Notes: generated by a model not told the origin, from the letters alone. 64,000 nt of DNA from Onthomonas sp964456525 (GCA_964456525.1 CAYWAP010000005.1:4629-68628); one strand, 5' to 3'; numbered from the stretch's first letter, positions 8,393-17,029 are shown. Translations and numbers: made by a program.

Positions 8393-8761
8393 CTATACTT
8401 CTTTTTCTCTTGGCCCAATGCCGAAACTCACAGCAATGGCGTGATCCACCTGGGCCATCTTCTCCCCTTCCAGGCGGCCCATCCGCTCCCGGAGGCGCTT
8501 TTTGTCCAGCGTGCGGATCTGCTCCAGGAGAACAACCGAGTCCCTGGTCAATCCACAGTGCTGATCGATCAGTTCGATGTGTGTGGGCAGCTTTGCCTTG
8601 TTCATCTGCGACGTGATGGCCGCCGCAATGACGGTGGGACTGTGCCGGTTCCCCATATCGTTCTGGATAATGAGTACCGGACGAATGCCGCCCTGCTCAC
8701 TGCCCACCACCGGGCTCAGGTCGGCGTAGTAAATGTCGCCTCTTCGAATACTGGTATCCAC
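8393..8761 (-). CDS. ndoA: MazF/EndoA-type mRNA interferase (PemK family)
   Basis: A MazF-fold endoribonuclease expected to cut single-stranded mRNA at a short motif. Diagnostic segments are RRGDIYYADLSPVVGSEQGG near the start, RPVLIIQND, and HIELIDQHCGLTRDSVVLLE with the Arg and Thr/Ser that serve catalysis, then QIRTLDKKRL. I place the start at a GTG (8761) because GGAG lies nine bases upstream; an in-frame ATG at 8782 adds seven residues but has no ribosome site. Its position downstream of alr matches the Bacillus alr-ndoAI-ndoA locus. No antitoxin gene is visible next to it: the upstream neighbour is a CAT-like acetyltransferase. Confidence 0.9.
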   Translation of the reverse strand: MDTSIRRGDIYYADLSPVVGSEQGGIRPVLIIQNDMGNRHSPTVIAAAITSQMNKAKLPTHIELIDQHCGLTRDSVVLLEQIRTLDKKRLRERMGRLEGEKMAQVDHAIAVSFGIGPREKEV

Positions 8762-8980
8762 AATTTCACACTCCGCAGTCATATGGAATCGCTGAGCGCT
8801 TCAGCCCTTCCACTGATAGTTTCCTGTCACACGTTTATGTAACAGGTTGCTATCATTGTCCCACATTCCGCACGGTTTTATACCGCCCGGCACGGGAACT
8901 GTTCCAGACTATGCCGCAGGATTCAACGGGGTTCGCCAAAAAACACGCCTTCCGGCTGTTGTCCGGAAGACGTGCCCGAT

Positions 8981-9622
8981 TCACTGGAGTTGGGACGCCA
9001 ACAAGGCGGCTTCGCATTGAACGGCCTGGAAAAACTGGCCTATGTGCCGGCCATCCACCAGGGCGTGGTGGCACTGGATGGAAAGGGGCAGGACGGTTCT
9101 CCCCTCCCGCAGGTGGTATTTGCCCCAGAGCACCCGGGGATTGCTGTCCGCAGGGTAGGGCGTGGGCTGCACCACACCGGTGAAGGTCATCCAGGGCAGG
9201 GTGGAGAAAAAGAACAGACGGCCCACATCCCCCTCGTCCGTCAGGGAGCGCATCTCCCGAGCCCGCGCCTGCTCCTGTCTGGCATAGGTGAGAAACGCGT
9301 CATAGGGCATGCCGGTCTCCAGCTCACAGTAGCAGTACGTGCCGTCCTCCAGCGCCAGCGTATGGGAGGTGACGCAGCGGTCATACTCGGCGATTTTCCC
9401 GTCCACAATGCGCTGACGCAGCTCCGGGACGCTGTTGGCCGCCTGGGAGATCACATAGCAAAAGGTGAGAAACACCGGCAGCTTTTTGGTTCGAATCCGC
9501 TCTGCCAGCTCGGTGACATCCACCTCAGCGGTCAGGCCAACATAGGGATAGGCCAGGGAACAGAAGTGGTCAAAGTGCTTCTTGCGGGGATATGTATCCA
9601 TATCCAGAAAATGACAGGACAT
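8981..9622 (-). CDS. Chloramphenicol acetyltransferase-like protein (CAT family)
   Basis: A 213-residue trimeric-CAT-fold acyltransferase using acetyl-CoA. The catalytic signature HHxxxDG appears as QCHHALVDGRH near residue 185, and the N-terminal RKKHFDHF resembles the RxxxFxxF of CAT enzymes. Whether it acetylates chloramphenicol or another hydroxyl substrate cannot be told; many Firmicutes carry CAT-like proteins that give no resistance. The ribosome site AAAGGAG precedes the ATG. It lies 65 bases downstream of alr and 220 bases upstream of mazF, in the place where an antitoxin gene is usual. It has no repeats or mobile remnants around it. Confidence 0.9.
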   Translation of the reverse strand: MSCHFLDMDTYPRKKHFDHFCSLAYPYVGLTAEVDVTELAERIRTKKLPVFLTFCYVISQAANSVPELRQRIVDGKIAEYDRCVTSHTLALEDGTYCYCELETGMPYDAFLTYARQEQARAREMRSLTDEGDVGRLFFFSTLPWMTFTGVVQPTPYPADSNPRVLWGKYHLREGRTVLPLSIQCHHALVDGRHIGQFFQAVQCEAALLASQLQ

Positions 9623-9687
9623 TTTTTCTTATCTCCTTTGTGAAACCAGTCCGGGCGCCGAACCGTCTCAGCCGTCCGGCCCCTCTC

Positions 9688-10812
9688 TCATTCGGAAAGA
9701 TACACCCGTGGCACACGGGGGGAAATATCGCACAGCAGTTCATAGGTGATGGTGCCCAGCGTGTCCGCCTTTTCCTCCAGGGGAATCCCATCCCCAAAGA
9801 TGGTGATAACATCCCCCACCTGAACCTCAGGCAGATCGGTGACGTCAATCATGCACATGTCCATACAGACCCGGCCAATCTGCCGGACCCGACGGCCCCG
9901 GAGCAGAAACTCCTGCCGGGAGGACAGCAGCCGAAACAGCCCGTCCCCATAGCCCATGGGGACAACCGCCACAAGGCTGTCCCGGTTCAGGGTGTATGTG
10001 CGCCCATAACTGATGCAGGCCCCTTTGGGAAGGCGTTTGACAGAGGCCACCCGGCTTTTCACTTCCATAACCGGCTTGATGTCAATCATGCCGTCACAGG
10101 TGTGGTCGGGGAAGTGGCCAAAGAGCAGAATGCCCGGCCGGATCAGATCATAATGTACTTCGGGGTAGTTCAGCGTGGCGGCGCCGGCGCAGCAGCTCTT
10201 GATGGCAAAGGTGCAGCCCCGTCTTTCCAGCTTGCCCATCATGGCCTGAAAGCGCCTGATCTGCATGCGTGAGTACTCCGGACAGGTATCCGCGTCGGAG
10301 AAGTGCTGGAACGCCCCGACGGCATCCAGCCCCTCCAGGCGATACATGGCCTCCAACTCGTCCGCAGCGGTATGAAAATTCGCCTCGTCGCACAAAATGC
10401 CCAGGCGGCTCATGCCGGTATCCAGCTTGAGAAAGCTCTTCAGCCTTCCCCCCGCGGCAAGGGCTGCGGCAGACTGCTCCTTTGCCATCTCCAGGTCGTA
10501 AACGGCCTGATGAAGATGGTAGTGAATCAGCTCACGGGTATAGGTCGCCGGTGTGAAGCCCAGAACCAGAATATCTGCCTGAATCCCCGCTTCCCGCAGC
10601 TCCACGGCTTCGTCCAAACAGGCAGTCAACAGGAATTCCGCACCAAGCTCCTCCAGCTTTTTCCCCACGGGAACGGCGCCATGCCCATAGGCGTTGGCCT
10701 TAACCAGCCCTCCAAACCGGCTATGCGGAGCCCGGCCGCGCAGGGCGTGATAGTTCCACGCCAGACGATCCAGGTGGATCTCGGCCCATGTGCGTTTTGT
10801 CTTATCATTCAT
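9688..10812 (-). CDS. alr: Alanine racemase
   Basis: A PLP enzyme interconverting L- and D-alanine for peptidoglycan. The cofactor lysine is in GGLVKANAYGHGA near residue 35, the other-face catalytic tyrosine in the C-terminal domain within ISYGRTY, and PMGYGDG and RVCMDMCMIDVT follow in order. I start at the ATG at 10812, preceded by AGAGGCG; an in-frame GTG at 10842, overlapping the stop of the upstream lipoprotein, would add 10 residues. Family length (about 375) fits the shorter form. The gene order nnrD-lipoprotein-alr-MazF is conserved in many Firmicutes, and in clostridia alr is sometimes tied to spore germination. Confidence 0.95.
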   Translation of the reverse strand: MNDKTKRTWAEIHLDRLAWNYHALRGRAPHSRFGGLVKANAYGHGAVPVGKKLEELGAEFLLTACLDEAVELREAGIQADILVLGFTPATYTRELIHYHLHQAVYDLEMAKEQSAAALAAGGRLKSFLKLDTGMSRLGILCDEANFHTAADELEAMYRLEGLDAVGAFQHFSDADTCPEYSRMQIRRFQAMMGKLERRGCTFAIKSCCAGAATLNYPEVHYDLIRPGILLFGHFPDHTCDGMIDIKPVMEVKSRVASVKRLPKGACISYGRTYTLNRDSLVAVVPMGYGDGLFRLLSSRQEFLLRGRRVRQIGRVCMDMCMIDVTDLPEVQVGDVITIFGDGIPLEEKADTLGTITYELLCDISPRVPRVYLSE

Positions 10813-10838
10813 GCGGGATCGCCTCTTTCGTATTACAG

Positions 10839-11444
10839 TCACTCTTTGCTCTCAAGGGTGAGCTGGGCAGAGTCCAGCTCCAGCGTGATGATCGTGCGTC
10901 CGTCTTCCGCAATTTCAGCCCGGCGCAGCAGGTATGTGTCCGGGTCAAACGCGCAGGAGATGGTGCTGCTCTCCGTCTCGGTGTTCTGAAACTCCACCCA
11001 AAGGAGTTGGGTTCCCTCCTCTTCCTCCAGACTGTACCCCAGGAGCATGCCCCCCTTGCAGGCTTTCAGAATCGCCGGAACCGCGTCCGCCGGGGAGAAG
11101 CCGCTCTCGGACAGCTCCCCGGTCTCCAGACTGACAGCGTCTACATTGATGCTCAGCTGATCGTCCGTCCACTGGATCACCGTGCCGCTGATATTTTCCG
11201 GGGACGTAACGGTCATCGAACCGGAAGTTTCATCCCCCTCAATGTCCACCGTATAGGTGTAAACCCGGTCGGAATAGTCCGCCGTGATCTCTCCAGAGGC
11301 GGTCAGACTCTCCATCGACTGATAGAGACTTCGCATCTCCTGCACCTGCTGCTCCGTGGTGCTCTGCTCCGATGTACAGCCGGTGAGCAGAACCACCCCC
11401 AGCAGCAGGGCGGTTATCTTTGGTACACCATGGTTCAGGTGCAT
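10839..11444 (-). CDS. GerS/YdcC-like LolA-fold lipoprotein
   Basis: A 201-residue lipoprotein: signal peptide with lipobox LLTGC, then a beta-rich domain with the LolA-like pattern (repeated short strands such as YTYTVDIEGDETSGSMTVTS and LLWVEFQNT). Its place directly upstream of alr matches Bacillus ydcC and clostridial GerS-type proteins, which are outer-leaflet lipoproteins; GerS of C. difficile acts in cortex breakdown during germination. That specific role is inference here. The start at 11444 is fixed by GGAGGAAAA just upstream and by the signal peptide; a longer frame to 11561 is not supported. Its stop lies beside the alr start region. Confidence 0.75.
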   Translation of the reverse strand: MHLNHGVPKITALLLGVVLLTGCTSEQSTTEQQVQEMRSLYQSMESLTASGEITADYSDRVYTYTVDIEGDETSGSMTVTSPENISGTVIQWTDDQLSINVDAVSLETGELSESGFSPADAVPAILKACKGGMLLGYSLEEEEGTQLLWVEFQNTETESSTISCAFDPDTYLLRRAEIAEDGRTIITLELDSAQLTLESKE

Positions 11445-11476
11445 CCATTTTCCTCCAAAGGTTTTTCGCTGTGCCT

Positions 11477-12337
11477 TTATTCCAAGGCCTTCAGAACCGG
11501 GGACAGCATGGTCAACAGGTCGCTGGGGGTCATATACCGCTCCCCAAACCGCCGTTTGCACAGATCTCCCGCCCTGCCATGTACCCAGACCGCCGCTGCC
11601 GCCGCTTTCTGGGGCTCCATGCCCTGGGCCAAAAAGGAAACCACCAGCCCGGCGAGGACATCGCCGCTGCCGCCCTTTGCCATGCCGGCGTTGCCGGTTG
11701 TGTTGACATAGGCCGCCCCGTCCGGTCCGGCGACAATCGTCCGATGTCCCTTCAGCACGACAACCGATCTGGCCGCCGCCGCCAGGGCAAGGGCGTCTCG
11801 TTCCCGGTTCTCCCCGGGAGCGTGCCCGGCCAGACGCTGAAACTCCCCGTCATGGGGGGTCAAGATGGTGGCCTCCCTCCGCTCGGACAGTATATGCATA
11901 TGCCCGCTGACGGCGTTTAGACCATCCGCGTCCAACACAAGGGGTTTGGCAACGGACTGTGCCAGCCCGCAGATCAGCCGGTCCGATTCCCCGCTCCTTC
12001 CCATGCCGGGGCCGATCAGCACGGCGTCGCACTGGCCTGCCCGGTCCAGCACTGCCGGAAGGGCGGCATAGGCGGCCTTTCCCTCCCGATCCGGGACGGG
12101 CGCGGCCATGGCCTCATCGCACTTTATGGCGACAATCGGATAGCTGCACCGGGGCGTGTGCAAAAATACCAAACCGGTTCCGCCCCGAACCGCCCCGCAG
12201 GCGGCAAACACAGGCGCGCCGGTGAAGCCCTCGCTGCCGGCCAGAATACACACCTTGCCAAAGGTGCCCTTGTGGCCGTCCTCCGGGCGGCGGGGCATCC
12301 AGCTGCGCACCAGCCCCTCTGTCACCGGAACTGCCAT
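11477..12337 (-). CDS. nnrD: ADP-dependent NAD(P)H-hydrate dehydratase
   Basis: A 286-residue ribokinase-fold repair enzyme (YjeF C-terminal domain family) that dehydrates damaged NADHX/NADPHX at the expense of ADP. Seen in order: HKGTFGKVCILAGSEGFTGA, the GGTGLV helix, DAVLIGPGMG, VLDADGLNAVSG, TPHDGEFQRL, VLKGHRTIV and the anion-hole/catalytic GNAGMAKGGSGDVLAG. The epimerase half (NnrE) usually fused in other bacteria is absent, and no acpS gene is seen next to it. Its start overlaps the stop of the upstream membrane protein by one base, and the GerS-like gene follows after 32 bases, so they share a transcript. Confidence 0.93.
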   Translation of the reverse strand: MAVPVTEGLVRSWMPRRPEDGHKGTFGKVCILAGSEGFTGAPVFAACGAVRGGTGLVFLHTPRCSYPIVAIKCDEAMAAPVPDREGKAAYAALPAVLDRAGQCDAVLIGPGMGRSGESDRLICGLAQSVAKPLVLDADGLNAVSGHMHILSERREATILTPHDGEFQRLAGHAPGENRERDALALAAAARSVVVLKGHRTIVAGPDGAAYVNTTGNAGMAKGGSGDVLAGLVVSFLAQGMEPQKAAAAAVWVHGRAGDLCKRRFGERYMTPSDLLTMLSPVLKALE

Positions 12338-12738
12338 CAGCGCACCGTGACGTGGAGCTGGCCCAGGTGCTTTTTGTTATTCCGGGCGCTGTAAAGCAGC
12401 CCGCCCAAAAATCCCGCGCCGCCGGCAAAGACAAAGAACAGAATCACGACGTTGAGCAAGTTGGCTGCCGCCGCGTTAACATACTCCCCATCCTCATCCA
12501 CGGGGAGATAGAGCTCCATGCCGTAATTCAGCAGCATGCCGATCAGAATCACGATGCCAAACGCAATCCACAGCCGCTTGGCGAAGATGCGCCCGGCTTT
12601 CCAACGCTCCACCGTATCCTCGTCCAGCAGCTGGCCCCCCGGCGCGCCGATGCTGCGAATCTTCTCCGCGCGCTTAATGTCGTAAAGGGGCCAGAAGATA
12701 AAGGCAAAAATGCCAACCATCAAACCTAACATGACCAT
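12337..12738 (-). CDS. Conserved membrane protein, three predicted membrane segments
   Basis: A 133-residue protein with hydrophobic segments near 3-18, 54-70 and 88-113, a charged loop RAEKIRSIGAPGGQLLDEDT between the first two and an acidic loop after the second. I do not recognise a named family. It is the first gene of the nnrD-lipoprotein-alr cluster, with a promoter 65-90 bases upstream, so it is presumably expressed with cell-wall and repair functions. The stop overlaps the nnrD start by one base. ATG at 12738 is used; a second ATG two codons later is equally possible. Confidence 0.7.
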   Translation of the reverse strand: MVMLGLMVGIFAFIFWPLYDIKRAEKIRSIGAPGGQLLDEDTVERWKAGRIFAKRLWIAFGIVILIGMLLNYGMELYLPVDEDGEYVNAAAANLLNVVILFFVFAGGAGFLGGLLYSARNNKKHLGQLHVTVR

Positions 12739-12801
12739 TCACCTCGTCTATCCTTATCCATAGCGGTCCAAAATGCGGGGCGCCGCCCCGCTCTGTCACA
12801 C

Positions 12802-12830
12802 AGTGTAGCAGTTTTTCCACAAGATTTCAA
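12802..12830 (-). promoter_or_regulatory. Sigma-A promoter for the nnrD-alr-mazF cluster
   Basis: Minus strand TTGAAA, 17-base spacer, TACACT. Its -35 box is only seven bases from the -35 box of the oppositely directed pheST promoter. Confidence 0.65.
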
Positions 12831-12837
12831 TTTTTAC

Positions 12838-12866
12838 TTGCAAGTTTTTTCCGCTTGTGCTATAAA
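12838..12866 (+). promoter_or_regulatory. Sigma-A promoter for the T-box-pheST operon
   Basis: TTGCAA, 17-base spacer, TATAAA, with transcription expected near 12873, just before the T-box leader. Confidence 0.75.
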
Positions 12867-12872
12867 TAGGGT

Positions 12873-13106
12873 ATTGCTGAGAATGGGAAAATGACGAACC
12901 TCTCCAACAGCAGAGAGCATCTGCCACCGGCTGAAAGCAGATGCGGCTGGAGCCCGTCTGATTCGCCCGGGAGCTGCCGTGGAGACACGGACGTGTAAGC
13001 CGCGTTAAGGCTTATAAGCGCACAGAGAAACTCTGTGAATGCGGGTGGTACCGCGGAAGGTTGGCCTTTCGTCCTGTATAGATTCAGGATGGAGGGTTTT
13101 CTTTTT
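12873..13106 (+). ncRNA. T-box riboswitch leader of pheST
   Basis: A T-box leader senses uncharged tRNA and allows read-through of a terminator when its amino acid is scarce. The hallmark T-box sequence GCGGGTGGTACCGCGG lies at 13041-13056, where it would bind the tRNA acceptor end. It is followed by a competing terminator hairpin at 13064-13096 ending in a T-rich run. The upstream stem I region (12880-12990) shows the GAATGGGAAAATGACGAACC opening typical of these leaders. A UUC triplet at 12962-12964 is a good candidate specifier for tRNA-Phe, fitting the downstream genes. The exact specifier was judged by eye and needs folding. Confidence 0.92.
13064..13106 (+). terminator. T-box-controlled terminator
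   Basis: The arms CCTTTCGTCCTG and CAGGATGGAGGG around a short loop are followed by TTTTCTTTTT. The 5' arm can instead pair with the T-box sequence to form the antiterminator. Confidence 0.85.
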
Positions 13107-13225
13107 CCCTGACATTCCGTGCCTCAGCTGCGGGGGCAGGCACTCGGGAGAGCCGAAGGCCCTTGCAGCCGGGCACATTGCATGTTCATCAAATCGATTC
13201 TCACGATGAGAGGAGTCAACAGACA

Positions 13226-14269
13226 ATGAAAGAGCAACTGGCGAAAATCAAGGCCGACGCCCTCGCCGCGATCAAAAATGCGGAGGGTCCCCGCAGCCTG
13301 GACGAAGTCCGCGTCAAATACCTGGGCAAAAAGGGAGAGCTGACCGCCGTCCTGAAGCAGATGGGCAAACTGCCCGCCGACGAGCGGCCGGTCATCGGGC
13401 AGATCGCCAACGACGTCCGGTCCGCCGTCACCGAAGCCATCACCGCCCAGAGCAAGGTTCTGGCGGAGGCCGCCCTGAATGCCAAACTGGCGGCGGAAAC
13501 GCTGGACGTCACGATTCCAGGCAAAAAAGTCCCCCTGGGCCACAAGCACCCCATCACCATGGTCATTGACGAGGTCAAGGAAATTTTCACCGGCATGGGC
13601 TTTACCGTGGCGGAAGGCCCCGAGATCGAGTTGGCCGAGTACAACTTCACCAAGCTGAACACCGAGGAGGGCCACCCCGGCCGTGAGTGGACCGACACCT
13701 TCTATATCACCCCCGGCAAGGACGATCCGAAAAACGACGCCGTGCTGCTGCGCAGCCAGACCTCTCCCATGCAGATTCGCGTGATGGAGAGCCGCAAGCC
13801 CCCTATCCGCATCATCGCCCCCGGCCGCGTTTACCGGAAAGACGAGGCCGACGCGACCCATTCCCCCATGTTCCACCAGATCGAGGGGATGGTTGTGGAC
13901 AAAAACGTGACCATGGCCGACTTGAAGGGAACCCTGAACGAGGTCGTCAAGAGCCTGTACGGCGAGGACGCCCAGACCCGCTTCCGTCCCCACCACTTCC
14001 CCTTTACGGAGCCTTCCTGCGAGGTGGATGTGCAGTGCTTCGAGTGCCGCGGCAAAGGCTGCTCCGTCTGCAAGGGCGAGGGCTGGATTGAGGTCCTGGG
14101 GGCCGGCATGATCCACCCCAAGGTTCTGGAGGGCTGCCACATTGACACCGATGTGTACTCCGGCTGGGCCTTTGGCATGGGCGTGGAGCGTCTGGCGATG
14201 ATGCGCTACGGCATCAACAACCTGAAGCTGTGCTTTGAAAACGATGTGAGATTCCTGGAGCAGTTCTGA
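13226..14269 (+). CDS. pheS: Phenylalanine-tRNA ligase alpha subunit
   Basis: A 347-residue catalytic alpha subunit of the (alpha-beta)2 enzyme that charges tRNA-Phe. The N-terminal coiled-coil arm has VRVKYLGKKGELTAVLKQMG. The class II motifs follow: HPITMVIDEVKEIFTGMGF, then motif 2 RVYRKDEADATHSPMFHQIE, then motif 3 at the end, GMGVERLAMMRYGI. A Cys-rich loop, CFECRGKGCSVCKGEGW near 270-287, is usual in Firmicutes and may bind zinc. The start at 13226 fits GAGAGGAG upstream and the family N-terminus. pheT follows after 60 bases. Confidence 0.97.
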   Translation: MKEQLAKIKADALAAIKNAEGPRSLDEVRVKYLGKKGELTAVLKQMGKLPADERPVIGQIANDVRSAVTEAITAQSKVLAEAALNAKLAAETLDVTIPGKKVPLGHKHPITMVIDEVKEIFTGMGFTVAEGPEIELAEYNFTKLNTEEGHPGREWTDTFYITPGKDDPKNDAVLLRSQTSPMQIRVMESRKPPIRIIAPGRVYRKDEADATHSPMFHQIEGMVVDKNVTMADLKGTLNEVVKSLYGEDAQTRFRPHHFPFTEPSCEVDVQCFECRGKGCSVCKGEGWIEVLGAGMIHPKVLEGCHIDTDVYSGWAFGMGVERLAMMRYGINNLKLCFENDVRFLEQF

Positions 14270-14329
14270 TTTTCTGCTTTCCTATCAGCGCACAACGAAA
14301 GTTTTACCGAAAAGCGAGGTTCGAAAACC

Positions 14330-17029
14330 ATGATTTTGTCCCGTAAATGGCTCAATGAATTTGTTGACGGCATCTCCGTCGCCGACGTTGAGGATAAAAA
14401 GTTTGCCGAGGCCATGACCATCTCCGGCTCTAAGGTGGAAACCATTGTCGATCAGGCCGCCGACTTCCACAATGTCGTGGCCGGTAAGATCGTCTCCATG
14501 GAGAAGCACCCCAACTCCGACCACATGTGGGTGCTGCAAATCGACGTGGGCGAAGAGGCCCCCATCCAAATCTGCACCGGCGCATGGAACATCCATGTGG
14601 GCGATCTGGTCCCGGTGGCCAGGGACGGCGCCCTCCTGCCCGGGGGCAAACAAATCACCAGGGGTAAGCTGCGCGGCATCTGGTCCAACGGCATGCTGTG
14701 CTCTCTGGCCGAGTTAAATCTGGAAATCCGCGACTTCCCCTATGGCAAGGTCAAGGCCGCCGCCATTTTGGGGGACTACCATGTCCTCCCCGGCGAAAAG
14801 CCCTCCATCCCCGAGGACGTACAGCCCGGCCTGCGCATCTACGGCAAGGTGTATACGGCAAAGGTCCTCTCCTGCGAGACCCTCTCCTATGGCACCTTCC
14901 AGCTGGTCGTGGACTGGGGCAAGGGGGAGCAGACCATCACCACCGACTGCGCCAATATCCACGAGGGGGATATGATCTGCGTCAACACCGCCTCCCACGA
15001 GGTTTTGACCCTGGCCGGTCTGCGCGCCCAGCAACGGGAGTTCCCCAACTGCATCGAGGACGGCATCTTCATTTTGAATGAGCCATGCAGCCCCGGCGAT
15101 CCCATCCCCCAGGTACTGGGACTGGACGACCATGTGGTCGAGTTTGAAATCACCCCGAACCGCTCCGACTGCCTGGGCGTGATCGGTCTGGCCCGGGAGG
15201 CCGCTGTCACCTTCCACAAACCCCTGAACCTTCACACCCCCGACGTCAAAGGCGCCGGTATGAGCATTCTGGACTATGCCGACGTGGAGATTCTGGACGG
15301 CGATCTGTGCCCGCGCTATTGCGGCCGGCTGGTCCGAAACGTCAAGATCGGCCCCTCCCCCAAGTGGATGCGGGAGCGTCTGCGCTCCTCCGGCGTCCGC
15401 CCGATTAACAACATCGTCGACATCACCAACTACGTCATGCTGGAGTACGGCCAGCCCATGCACTCCTTTGACTTCTCCTGCGTGGAGGGCCACCACATCA
15501 ACGTCCGCCGGGCTTACCCCGAGGAGGAAGTGACCACCCTGGACGGCAAGTCCCACGTCCTGAACGAGAACATGCTGGTCATCGCCGATGATGTCAAGCC
15601 CATCGGCATTGCCGGCGTCATGGGCGGCGAGAACTCGGAGATCACCGACGGCACCACCGAGGTCTTCTTCGAGTCCGCAAACTTCAACGGCGTCAGCATC
15701 CGCAAGACCGCCATGGCCCTCGGCATGCGCACCGAAGCCTCCGGCCGCTATGAAAAGGGGCTGGACCCCATGAACACACTGCCTGCCGTCCAGCGGGCCT
15801 GCGAACTGGTGGAAATGCTGGGCTGCGGCGACGTGGTCGACGGCGTCATCGACGTGGTCGCCCAGGATTACGTCCCCACCCAGGTCAAGCTGGAGCCGGA
15901 CAAGGTCAACGGCCTGCTGGGCACCCACATTTCCCGGGAAGAGATGATCCAGATTCTGGAGGCCCTGGGCTTCCTCGTGATGGACGGCGATATGCTGATC
16001 GTCCCCTCCTGGCGTCTGGACGTTTCCCATTACTCCGACATCGCGGAGGAGATCGCCCGCTTCACCGGCTATGACAATCTGCCCACCACGTTGATGCGCG
16101 GAGAGACCACCCGGGGCGGTCTGACCGCCAAGCAGGAGGCAGAAATGCAGATCGGCATCACCTGCCGCAGCCAGGGCTTCAACGAGATCATGACCTACTC
16201 CTTTATCTCCCCCAACTACTACAACAAGATCCGCCTGCCGGAGGACTCCCCTCTGCGGGATTCCATTCGGATTCTGAATCCTCTGGGCGAGGACACCTCC
16301 ATCATGCGCACGACCCCCCTGCCTTCCATGCTGGAGACGCTGGCGCGCAATTACAGCTACCACAACCCGGCCGCTCGTCTCTACGAACTGGCCAAGGTCT
16401 ACAAAAAGCGCCCGGACTCCGAGCTGGCCCAGGAGGACCAGTGGCTGAGCATGGGCTGCTATGACCCCTCCATGGATTTCTTCCATTTCAAGGGCTGTGT
16501 CGAGGACATTTTTGACGCATTCGGCATCACCGACGTGGTATACACCGCAGAAAAGGACAACCCCTCCTATCATCCCGGCCGCTGCGCCGTCATGACGGCA
16601 GGGGGCATGCCCATGGGCGTTATGGGACAGATCCACCCGCTGGTCACGAAAAACTACAACATCGATGTCCCCGTCTACGCCGCCCAAATCGACTTTGCCG
16701 CCCTGCTGAAGGCCCATCCCACCGAGATTGTGTACCATCCCCTGCCCAAGTTCCCGTCCCTCTCCCGCGACATCGCCGTGGTCTGTGATGTGTCCATTCC
16801 CGTAGCCGATCTGGAGAACGTCATCCGCAAGTATGGCAGGAACCTGGTTCACGAGATTGAGCTGTTTGACATCTACACCGGCAGCCCCATCCCAATGGGC
16901 AAAAAGAGCGTTGCCTTCTCCCTGAAACTGCGCCACAACGACCACACACTGACCGACCAGGAGGCCGACGAGGATTTGAAGGCCGTTTTGGACGGTCTGA
17001 AGTCCGAGCTGGGCGCGGTCCTGCGCTGA
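14330..17029 (+). CDS. pheT: Phenylalanine-tRNA ligase beta subunit (with extra N-terminal segment)
   Basis: The beta subunit, 899 residues, against about 790-805 in most bacteria. Residues 43-125 are the EMAP-II-like tRNA-binding OB-fold ending at SNGMLCS. B3/B4 editing and B5 domains follow (EITPNRSDCLG; RPINNIVDITNYVM; GVMGGENSEITD), and the FDX-ACB anticodon-binding domain closes the protein (FPSLSRDIAVVCDVSIP onward). The excess length lies at about 133-238, between GMLCS and CIEDGIFIL. Within it, residues about 172-220 resemble residues 51-96: each ends its strand set with a DVG/DWG turn and then NIH-x-GD. This looks like a second, diverged OB-fold. ATG 14330 has a weak AGCGAGG site upstream. 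Confidence 0.95.
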   Translation: MILSRKWLNEFVDGISVADVEDKKFAEAMTISGSKVETIVDQAADFHNVVAGKIVSMEKHPNSDHMWVLQIDVGEEAPIQICTGAWNIHVGDLVPVARDGALLPGGKQITRGKLRGIWSNGMLCSLAELNLEIRDFPYGKVKAAAILGDYHVLPGEKPSIPEDVQPGLRIYGKVYTAKVLSCETLSYGTFQLVVDWGKGEQTITTDCANIHEGDMICVNTASHEVLTLAGLRAQQREFPNCIEDGIFILNEPCSPGDPIPQVLGLDDHVVEFEITPNRSDCLGVIGLAREAAVTFHKPLNLHTPDVKGAGMSILDYADVEILDGDLCPRYCGRLVRNVKIGPSPKWMRERLRSSGVRPINNIVDITNYVMLEYGQPMHSFDFSCVEGHHINVRRAYPEEEVTTLDGKSHVLNENMLVIADDVKPIGIAGVMGGENSEITDGTTEVFFESANFNGVSIRKTAMALGMRTEASGRYEKGLDPMNTLPAVQRACELVEMLGCGDVVDGVIDVVAQDYVPTQVKLEPDKVNGLLGTHISREEMIQILEALGFLVMDGDMLIVPSWRLDVSHYSDIAEEIARFTGYDNLPTTLMRGETTRGGLTAKQEAEMQIGITCRSQGFNEIMTYSFISPNYYNKIRLPEDSPLRDSIRILNPLGEDTSIMRTTPLPSMLETLARNYSYHNPAARLYELAKVYKKRPDSELAQEDQWLSMGCYDPSMDFFHFKGCVEDIFDAFGITDVVYTAEKDNPSYHPGRCAVMTAGGMPMGVMGQIHPLVTKNYNIDVPVYAAQIDFAALLKAHPTEIVYHPLPKFPSLSRDIAVVCDVSIPVADLENVIRKYGRNLVHEIELFDIYTGSPIPMGKKSVAFSLKLRHNDHTLTDQEADEDLKAVLDGLKSELGAVLR

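Noticed and set aside
8981..9622. Recently acquired chloramphenicol resistance gene on a mobile element
   Set aside because: Base composition looks like its neighbours and no repeats, transposase or integrase are nearby; CAT-like chromosomal genes are common.
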